Under the pieces are notes generated by a model. It ran no database searches and was not told the origin of the DNA. It saw only the letters and a list, made by a program, of their open reading frames with translations. This document shows positions 43,175 through 50,900 of a stretch of DNA of 64,000 nt, piece after piece. Position numbers and translations under genes: made by a program. How positions within the stretch are numbered: the first letter of the stretch is position 1; each line of letters starts with the position of its first letter. This stretch comes from Hymenobacter busanensis (GTDB taxonomy: Bacteria; Bacteroidota; Bacteroidia; Cytophagales; Hymenobacteraceae): assembly GCF_008727865.1 (NCBI RefSeq), contig NZ_VTWU01000005.1:1-64000 (forward strand), given 5' to 3'.

Positions 43175-44293
43175 CTATTTGTTGACGGCTTCGGCCGCTT
43201 CCGAAGCAGCAGCGGCGGGCAGCTTGTCGTCTTGGCGGTTGGTGAGTTCCACGTAGCTCTGGCCCTGCACCGGGCGGCCGTGGTGGGTGCCCGTTACGCG
43301 GCACATACCTTCCCAGTAATGCATCTTGATGCCGGCTATAAGCTTGATGTTCAACTCCTGGTCGGGCACTACGGGCTCAATAACAAGGTCGTAGCCCTGA
43401 CTGGGAATGCGCACGCGCCACTTGCTGGGGTAGCGCAGCTTGGAGTGCGAGCTGGTCCAGTGGGCCAGGGTTTCGAGCTGAAAGTCGGACTCGGCCAGAT
43501 GGGTGTTGCGGTTGTCGGCGCTGTAGTGCGAGCCGCCGCCGAGGTGCCGGGCGCTGGCGTTGTCGTGCACGGTGTAGAGCATCAGCTCCTCGCGGGGCTC
43601 GTCGAGCTGGATGCTGAACCAGTCCCAGCCGATGTCTTTGCGCGTGACGGCGCCGCAGTTCCACTGCCGGTCGTACCACAGCTCGCCGCTCACGGCGTGG
43701 GGCTTGCCGTCGATGAGCAACGTGCCGCGGGTGCGCAGGCGCGGGTAGCTGTAGTAGCCCGCCGAGGCGATGTTGCCGTAGTTTTCGTAGCCGGTGCCGC
43801 CGTGCAGCAGAACGGGCTTGGCCGGCTCGGTGCGCAGGTTCAGGCCAAAGCCGGGGTGGTTGGTGAGGTTGGCCTGCAACTGGTAGCGGCCTTCCTGCCC
43901 GCGTAGGGTCCAGGTCTGGGTTTTCTTGCTGAGGCTGAGGTCAAGGGGCAGGGTAGCGGGTAACTCCGCGGGCAGGCCGCTCCACTTGTAGTCGTAGCGG
44001 AAGCGGCGCTGCTGCGGGTCGGTCAGGGCCACGTTCACCATCAGGTGGTCCTTCTTGCCGGTGGGGTTGAAGTGAAAAAACACGTATTCCAACCCGTATT
44101 GCTGGCCCGATACGGAGTCGCGCAGGTGGCCGGTGAAGTACCACCATTCGAGGGAATTGCGGCGGTGCGGGGCCTCTTCCTGCGGCAGTTGGGCGTGGGT
44201 GGCCTGGACGTCGTGTTGGGTGGTCGGCTTGAGGGAGCAGCTGGGGCTGAGCAGCGCCAGCAACAGGGCCACGGCCGGAAGCAGCTTGTTCAT
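43175..44293 (-). CDS. CrtC/AttH-like lipocalin-fold lipoprotein
   Basis: The 372 residues start with a lipoprotein signal (LLSPSC, Cys19). NSLEWWYFTGHL near residues 46-57 is the hallmark of the AttH/carotenoid 1,2-hydratase (CrtC) family. GELWYDRQWNCG and DIGWDWFSIQLDE in the middle are also typical. CrtC hydrates carotenoids. No other carotenoid genes are nearby, so the substrate may be another hydrophobic compound. The signal predicts a periplasm-facing lipid-anchored protein, unlike cytoplasmic enzymes. Confidence 0.85.
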   Translation of the reverse strand: MNKLLPAVALLLALLSPSCSLKPTTQHDVQATHAQLPQEEAPHRRNSLEWWYFTGHLRDSVSGQQYGLEYVFFHFNPTGKKDHLMVNVALTDPQQRRFRYDYKWSGLPAELPATLPLDLSLSKKTQTWTLRGQEGRYQLQANLTNHPGFGLNLRTEPAKPVLLHGGTGYENYGNIASAGYYSYPRLRTRGTLLIDGKPHAVSGELWYDRQWNCGAVTRKDIGWDWFSIQLDEPREELMLYTVHDNASARHLGGGSHYSADNRNTHLAESDFQLETLAHWTSSHSKLRYPSKWRVRIPSQGYDLVIEPVVPDQELNIKLIAGIKMHYWEGMCRVTGTHHGRPVQGQSYVELTNRQDDKLPAAAASEAAEAVNK

Positions 44294-44335
44294 CGGGGAA
44301 ATAAGCGGCAGGATGACCGAAAGGTTTCCTCGACG

Positions 44336-45076
44336 TTAATAGCGGCGAAAGGGCTGGGTGATGCGCCACCAGAGGCTGCGCGGGGAGTACCAGGGGGGCA
44401 TTTCGAAATTGCCCTTGATATCAACACTTAGCCCAAGGTCAATATTGGCTTGCTGCATGCTAGAATCTACGGGCCTCTCTAGGTTCACATAGCCAATGGA
44501 AAAAACGACCAAAGTAGAATAGGTGTCGGCCTTTTCGCTTGGTATCGTGAAAGAAAAGGTGCCGTCGGCAGCGGTTGAAATGCCAATGGTAGTGCCTTTG
44601 AGTAAAATTGTCGCGCCAGGGAGTGGCTCTCCGTTGGTGCTATCGATTACCCTGCCGCGCACCACTATAGGCGCCGCATTGAATGGCGACGCTTCCGGCC
44701 CAATAGGTTCGGCCAGCTCTGCTGCTCTCTCAACGGCCGGCGCTGAACTCGCCACTTTTTCAACGGCTTGGGCTACGCTAGCTTCAGCCGACAGTTCCCG
44801 CAGGCCCCACAGTGCGAAAACAGCCGCCAGCCACGTGCGCCAGCGCGGCGCGGAAGCCGCCGGCTCCAGCAGCGGCCGCGCCACCTGATGCGCCGCAAAC
44901 CGTCCGCAGGTATTGCCGCGGTGCTGACGGAAGTAAGCCAGTAGCTCGGCATCGGTCTTCTGGGTAAAGTCGATGACTACTTTCTGGCAAGCGGTGCAAT
45001 GGCGGCCGGTGACGGTAGGCGTCATCAGTTGCCAGTCTTCGTGGCAAGGCTGCGGAATGCGGATAACCGTTTTCAT
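44336..45076 (-). CDS. Cys-rich N-domain protein with CarboxypepD_reg-like domain (copy 1)
   Basis: The ATG at 45076 gives 246 residues. The N-terminal ~65 residues carry PQPCHEDW, MTPTVTGRHCTACQKVVIDFT, LLAYFRQHRGNTCGRF, a conserved four-cysteine pattern (PCH, HC-x2-C, CGRF) that could bind metal. A hydrophobic segment, TWLAAVFALWGLRELSAEA (about 100-118), follows. The C-terminal half is a CarboxypepD_reg-like beta-sandwich with VVRGRVIDSTNGEPLPGATI. It ends with an unusual Trp/Pro-rich PPWYSPRSLWWR segment. I recognise the domain combination from Hymenobacter-type genomes but know no function. It is a tandem paralog of the gene at 45097. Confidence 0.75.
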   Translation of the reverse strand: MKTVIRIPQPCHEDWQLMTPTVTGRHCTACQKVVIDFTQKTDAELLAYFRQHRGNTCGRFAAHQVARPLLEPAASAPRWRTWLAAVFALWGLRELSAEASVAQAVEKVASSAPAVERAAELAEPIGPEASPFNAAPIVVRGRVIDSTNGEPLPGATILLKGTTIGISTAADGTFSFTIPSEKADTYSTLVVFSIGYVNLERPVDSSMQQANIDLGLSVDIKGNFEMPPWYSPRSLWWRITQPFRRY

Positions 45077-45096
45077 AGCAGATGTTGTAATGGGAC

Positions 45097-45861
45097 CTAG
45101 TGAATAAATAAGCTGCGTGCCCGCCACCATAAACTGCTAGGCGAGTACCATGGGGATATTTTGGTAATAACAACTTCGCCCATTGTCCGAGAATCGGCCG
45201 CCAACGCAATAGTTTGTCCTTGCAGCGCTCCTGGCTTCAGATGCTGCTTGACGTAACCAACTGAAGAAATGGTAATAAGCGGGGTTCTGCTGACAACCGA
45301 TATGTCAGCAGGTAGTTCAAGGGAAAAAGAGCCATCCACAGCCGATGCAACCCCAATAGTTGTGTTGGTAAGCAGAATGGTTGCGCCAGGCACCGGCTCG
45401 TGCGTGGCCGAATCGACCACCACACCGCGCACCACTATAGGCGCCGCGTTGAACGGCGAAGCTTCCGGTCCGATGGGTTCGGCCAGCCCTGCTGCTTTCT
45501 CACCGGACGGTGTCCGCTCAATTACTTTCTCAACCGGCTGGCCCTGTGCCAAGCCGACTTCGGCCGACAGCTCCCGCAGGCCCCATAGCGTAGCGGCGGC
45601 CGCCAGCCACGTGCGCCACGGCATACCGGCCGAACGAGCGGGCTGCAATGGGCGCTGAAGCTGGCCCGCAGCAAAACGCCCGCAGGTGTTGCCGGGGCGC
45701 TGCCGCAGGAAAGCCAGCAGCTCGGCATCGGTTTTCTGGGTGAAGTCAATGACTACTTTTTGGCAGGCGGCGCAGTGGCGGCCTGTGGCGGTAGGCGTCA
45801 TGGCGTCCCAGCTTTCGTGGCAGGGCTGCGGAACGGCGAGGGTAACGGTGGGGCGGGGCAT
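45097..45861 (-). CDS. Cys-rich N-domain protein with CarboxypepD_reg-like domain (copy 2)
   Basis: The ATG at 45861 gives 254 residues with the same layout as the downstream copy: PQPCHESW, GRHCAACQKVVIDFT, GNTCGRF, a hydrophobic segment with LWGLRELSAEV, and a CarboxypepD_reg-like domain (VVRGVVVDSATHEPVPGATI). The tail ends ISPWYSPSSLWWR. The two genes are 20 bp apart and almost certainly co-transcribed. Strong local identity (for example AEPIGPEASPFNAAPIVV in both) points to a recent duplication. No TonB plug or barrel follows the domain, so these are not truncated receptors in any obvious way. Confidence 0.75.
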   Translation of the reverse strand: MPRPTVTLAVPQPCHESWDAMTPTATGRHCAACQKVVIDFTQKTDAELLAFLRQRPGNTCGRFAAGQLQRPLQPARSAGMPWRTWLAAAATLWGLRELSAEVGLAQGQPVEKVIERTPSGEKAAGLAEPIGPEASPFNAAPIVVRGVVVDSATHEPVPGATILLTNTTIGVASAVDGSFSLELPADISVVSRTPLITISSVGYVKQHLKPGALQGQTIALAADSRTMGEVVITKISPWYSPSSLWWRARSLFIH

Positions 45862-46006
45862 GATGTGGCAATGAAGGCGTTTCGGGAAGTGGATGCCGCC
45901 GTTGCGCGAATTCCACACGGCCCCGGAAAACTTTCTGCCGAAGCCCCGCCGCATTATTCTCTATCTTTTCGGCCGTATTTCCCTACTTCTTCCGACTCCC
46001 CGTCGA

Positions 46007-47800
46007 ATGGCTTCCAACTCCCTGTTTCGCCGCAAAGACCTGGCGACGATTCTCCACAACCCACCTGCCGACGCCGCCCCGCACCCCGGCGACGTACCCG
46101 GCGCCGTGCACGAAGGCGGCCTCGCCCGGCATCTCACCGTACGCGACCTCACCGCCCTGGGCATTGCCGCCGTCATCGGGGCGGGCATCTTCAGCACCAT
46201 CGGCAACGCCTCGCACGACGGCGGTCCGGCCGTGTCGCTCTTGTTTGTCTTCACGGCTATTGCCTGCGCCTTTTCGGCCCTGTGCTACGCGCAGTTTGCC
46301 GCCACCATTCCCGTGTCGGGCTCGGCCTACACCTACGCCTACGCCTCCTTCGGCGAGCTGGCAGCCTGGATCATCGGCTGGGCGCTCATCATGGAGTATG
46401 CCGTGGGCAACATCGTGGTGGCCATCAGCTGGTCCGACTACTTCACCGGCCTGCTCGACGGCATCGGCGTGCACCTGCCGGCCTACCTCACAATGGGCAC
46501 GCAGAGCGCCTATCAGGGCTTTCACGCCGTGCTCGACCTCATGCAGGCCGGCAAGCCGCTTACGGAGGCCTCGCCCGCGCAGCTCGACGCCTACAAGGTG
46601 TGGAACGCCGCGCCCGCGCTGTTCGGCGACGTGAAGCTGGTGTGCGACCTGCCCGCTTTCGTCATCACGGCGCTGGTTACGGCGCTGGTATACATTGGCA
46701 TCAAGGAATCGAAAACGGCCAGCAACCTGCTGGTGCTCTTGAAGATGACCGTGGTGCTCATCGTGATTGTAGTGGGCGCGTTCTACGTGAAAACCGGTAA
46801 CTGGACGCCCTTCGCGCCCAACGGCGTGGGCGGCGTGCTCAAGGGCGTGTCGGCCGTGTTCTTCGCCTACATCGGCTTCGATGCCATTTCGACCACCGCC
46901 GAAGAGTGCAACAACCCGCAGCGCGACTTGCCCCGCGCCATGATTTACGCGCTGGTCATTTGCACGGTGCTCTACGTGGTCATCACGCTGGTACTCACCG
47001 GCATGGTGTCGTACAAAGAGCTGGGCGTGGGCGACCCGCTGGCCTTCGTGTTCGAGAAAGTGGGCCTCGACTGGCTGGCCGGCGTAGTCGCCGTGTCGGC
47101 CGTGTTTGCCATGACCTCGGTGCTGCTCGTGTTCCAGATCGGCCAACCGCGCATCTGGCTGACGATGAGCCGCGACGGGCTGCTGCCCAAGGTGTTTGCC
47201 CGCGTGCACCCGCGCTTCCACACGCCCTCGTTCAGCACCATCGTCACGGGCCTGTTTGTGGGCGTACCGGCCTTGCTGCTGAACATGGACCTCGTCATCG
47301 ACCTGACGAGCATCGGCACGCTGTTCGCCTTCGCGTTGGTGTGCGGCGGCATCCTCATCATCGACCCGCTCGGTCAATCCGACGCCCGCTTCAAGGTACC
47401 CTACCTCAACGGCCGCTTCCTGGTGCCGCTCATTCTGGCGGTGCTCGGCGGCTTGGTGCTGGTGTACAACCGCGACAACGTCAACGAATTCACCCGCCTC
47501 GTGACCTTCCAGGAGGGCTACGAGGGCTTCCGTCACCAGATTCCGATGCTCGTGTTCCTGCTCTTCTGCGTGGGCTTGTCGGTGGTGTCGTTCACCAAAA
47601 GCCTAAGCCTCCTGCCGGTGCTGGGTTTGCTCACCAACCTTTACCTGATGACGCAGCTGGGCATCAGCAACTGGCTGCTGTTCGGGGCCTGGCTGGTTAT
47701 CGGCCTGAGCATCTACTTCAGCTACGGCTACTACCACAGCAAACTGAGCCCCACGCCCGGCGTGCGCCCCGGCCAGCACCTGCGCAAGCGGCGGGCCTAG
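46007..47800 (+). CDS. APC-family amino-acid permease (cationic amino acid transporter-like)
   Basis: The ATG at 46007 gives 597 residues; the frame to 45893 runs into the divergent gene's region. About 12-14 transmembrane helices follow a ~45-residue cytoplasmic N-terminus. HLTVRDLTALGIAAVIGAG starts helix 1 with the GIG-type unwound motif. FFAYIGFDAISTTAEE and QPRIWLTMSRDGLLP are typical of the CAT (YhdG/SLC7) branch. Substrates are probably amino acids. A TATCTTTT box at 45962-45969 is a weak promoter candidate. The gene ends at a strong terminator. Confidence 0.9.
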   Translation: MASNSLFRRKDLATILHNPPADAAPHPGDVPGAVHEGGLARHLTVRDLTALGIAAVIGAGIFSTIGNASHDGGPAVSLLFVFTAIACAFSALCYAQFAATIPVSGSAYTYAYASFGELAAWIIGWALIMEYAVGNIVVAISWSDYFTGLLDGIGVHLPAYLTMGTQSAYQGFHAVLDLMQAGKPLTEASPAQLDAYKVWNAAPALFGDVKLVCDLPAFVITALVTALVYIGIKESKTASNLLVLLKMTVVLIVIVVGAFYVKTGNWTPFAPNGVGGVLKGVSAVFFAYIGFDAISTTAEECNNPQRDLPRAMIYALVICTVLYVVITLVLTGMVSYKELGVGDPLAFVFEKVGLDWLAGVVAVSAVFAMTSVLLVFQIGQPRIWLTMSRDGLLPKVFARVHPRFHTPSFSTIVTGLFVGVPALLLNMDLVIDLTSIGTLFAFALVCGGILIIDPLGQSDARFKVPYLNGRFLVPLILAVLGGLVLVYNRDNVNEFTRLVTFQEGYEGFRHQIPMLVFLLFCVGLSVVSFTKSLSLLPVLGLLTNLYLMTQLGISNWLLFGAWLVIGLSIYFSYGYYHSKLSPTPGVRPGQHLRKRRA

Positions 47801-47820
47801 CTGCGGCACCTCGACCGGCG

Positions 47821-47859
47821 AAAAAGCCCGGCTGCTGAGCAAGCGGCCGGGCTTTTTTT
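47821..47859 (+). terminator. Terminator after the permease gene
   Basis: A 12-bp stem (47821-47832 with 47846-47857) is followed by a run of seven Ts from 47853. It is 21 nt past the stop codon. Confidence 0.88.
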
Positions 47860-47926
47860 GCGCACCCGCCGGCCGAGTGCTATACTTGACGATGGTTCGT
47901 GCCATGCCTATTCGATTGTGCCTCTT

Positions 47927-50900
47927 ATGGAATCCGTTACCGATTCGCTCGTAGCTGCCGTTTCCCTCACCGCCCGCCTCGAAGCCTCCCGCCAGGAGCT
48001 GCTCGACCTGGGTCTGCGTAACCCGTTGCTCAACTTCCGCCCCTCGAAAGCCCAGGGCGTGACGGTGGTGCAGGAAGAGTCGGCGCAGGTGCTCGATATC
48101 TTGGTGCGCCAGGGCAAACCCATGTATTTCTCCGCCACCCCGGAGCCCGCGCGGCAAAAGCCGGGAGGCGAGGCCTCCGCGGAAGCCGCCCAAGCGACGG
48201 AGGTTGTTGAAGATGCTGGAAAAGACCGGGCTACGCCACTGCCTGAGCCGGCCCAAGCCGAGGTGCCGACGCTGGAACACTACCTGGAGGAGCATCCGCC
48301 CGCGGCGCTTTCTGAAGCCGCCCAGCAGGCCCTGCTCACCGACAACCGGCTGCAAACGGCCGAGCCGTTGGCCCGGCTGGAAACCCGGCTGCTCAACACC
48401 TACTACACGGCCCGCACCAGCCTGGAAGAAACCGGCGTCAACATCCTGTACTTGGCCCTGGGCCAGCTGACCTGGTACGAAGCCGAAAGCAGCGCCGAGC
48501 CGCGCCAAGCCCCGCTGGTGCTGGTGCCGGTGGTGCTGGAGCGCGGCACCGTGGCCGAGCGGTTCAAACTCACCTACTCCGGCGCCGAAGTCGAGGGCAA
48601 CCTCTCGCTGCAGGCCCGTCTGAAAGCCGATTTCGGTATCGTCCTGCCCGACTTCGACCCCGACAACCAGCCGCTGCCGGAGTACTTTGCCGCCGTGCGC
48701 GCGGCCCTGGGCGGGCGCGGCCGCTGGCAGGTAGCGGCCGATGCCATTGCGCTGGGTTTCTTCTCCTTCAGCAAGCTGATGCTGTACCGCGACCTGGACC
48801 CGGCCACCTGGCCCGCCACGGCTGAGGGCACGTCGGCGCTGCTGGAGCACCCGGCCATCCGCGCCCTGCTCGACCACGAAACCGGCTTCGACGACCCGGC
48901 GCCGAGCGTGGGCGAGCAGGCGTTTCTCGACACCGAAAGCCCGGCCCACGAGCTGCACCAGGTACTCGACGCCGACTCTTCGCAGCTGCTGGCTTTGCTG
49001 GCCGTGCAGGAGGGACGCAACCTGGTCATCCAGGGCCCGCCCGGCACGGGCAAGTCGCAGACCATTGCCAACCTGCTGGCCGAAGCCATCGGGGCGGGCA
49101 AGAAAGTGCTGTTCGTGGCCGAAAAAATGGCCGCCCTGGAAGTGGTGAAGCGCCGCCTCGACGCCCTGGACCTGGGCGTGGCCTGCCTGGAACTGCACAG
49201 CCACAAAGCCAACAAGAAAAGCCTGCACGACGAGCTGAAGGCCACGCTGGCCCTGGGCCGCCCGGCCTCCGCGGCGGCCGTGCAGGACCAAGCTGCCCAG
49301 CTGCCGCGCTACCGCCTAGTTCTTAACGACTACGCGCTGGCCGTGAATGCGCCCATCGGCCGCAGCCGCCGCACGGCCCAGCAGGTGGCGGGTGAGCTGC
49401 TGCGCCTGCGCACCGAGCAGGGCGGGGCCGAGCTGCCGCGCATTCCGTTCGGAGGGCTGCCGGAATGGACCGATGCCGACGCCGCCCACGCCGAAGACCT
49501 AGCGGCGCGCCTGCAGGCCACGTTGCTTAAAACCGGTGCGCCCCGGCAGTTGCGCTTCTGGGGGAGCGAGCTGACCGTGCTGCTGCCTGCCGACCAAGAC
49601 CAACTCACCCGGCACCTGCAGCAGGCCGCCGCGGCCGTAGCCGCGCTGCAACAGCAGGCCGAAGGCTTGGCCCGGCATCTGCAGGTGCCTCTGCCAGCCA
49701 CGCGTGCCGCCGCCGAAGCCTTGCTGCCGGCCGCCCGCCACGCGCAGTTGGCTCCTTCTTTGTCGGGCGTGGCCGTGGCCGATGCGGCCTGGGCCCCGCA
49801 AGCCAGCGCGCTGCACGAAATCCTGCTGGCCGGCGAAGCGCAAGCGGCCCTGCATCAGCAGTACGACACCGTGTTGCTGCCCGAAGCTTGGCAGCAGCAA
49901 CTGCTGGCCGAGCGAGCGGCCGTGCTGGCCTACGGCGACAAATGGTGGAAATTCCTCAGCGGCGACTTCCGCCGGGCCCGCAAACGCCTGCAAAGCCTGT
50001 GGCGCACGGCCCTGCCCGCCGAGCCCGCCGCCCTGGTCGCCGCCATCGACGCGGTGCACGACGCCGGCCGCCATGCTCAGGCCGTGGCCGACGCTCGCAG
50101 CCTCGGCCAGCGGCTGTTCGGCCCCGGCTGGCAGGAGCTGTGCACCGACTGGGCTGCTCTGCGCCGTACCACGGACTACCTGACGCTCACCCACCAGCGC
50201 ATTCTGCGGGGTGAGCTGCCCGCTGCGCTGCTTGGCTACCTGGAAAGCCTGGCCAGTGGTACTACGACTCAAAGTCGTAGTACCACTATCGTTGATCAAC
50301 CCGACGCGGCACAATCCGGCATCGAACAACCCAGCGCGGAACAAGTCGCGGCTGATCAATCCGCATCGGCGCCCACCTCCCCGCTGCCCGCCCAGCTGGG
50401 CAAACTGCTGGCGAGCCTGGAAACGGCGCTGGCTCAGCACCGCGCGGCCGTGCAAGCGGTGGTAGAGGCGCTGCGCCTGAACGAAGTCCGGCGCTTTGGG
50501 CCCGACGGGCGGCTGCAGTTTCAGCCCTTCGCCGAGCAGGCCGCCGTGCTGGCCGCCTGGCAAAGCCACCTGCCCGAGCTGCACTTGGCCACGGAATGGA
50601 ACAACGTAGCGGCCGCGGCCCAGGCCGAGCACCGGCCCGAGCTGCTGGTGCTGGCCGAAGCCTGGCCCGGGGCAGCACAGCATCTGCGGGCCGCCGTGCG
50701 CCAAACCTGGCTGGAGTTTTTGCAGAAGCAGGCCTACGAGCAGCACCCGGCGCTGCGCCAGTTTGAGCGCGCCAGCCACGAGGAAACCGCCGCCCGCTTC
50801 CGCGCCGCCGACCGCGCCAGCCTGCTGCACAACCGCGTCCGCGTCATGACGCGGCACCACGACGGGCTGCCCAACCCGCAGCTACCTACGGCCGGTGGGC

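Noticed and set aside
43175-44293. Carotenoid biosynthesis cluster around the CrtC-like gene
   Set aside because: No crt genes occur in the neighbourhood, and the protein has a lipoprotein signal, so only the family, not the pathway, is claimed.
45983-47536. A 517-codon minus-strand frame across the permease
   Set aside because: It is a shadow of a clear amino-acid permease, rich in His/Gln/Arg.
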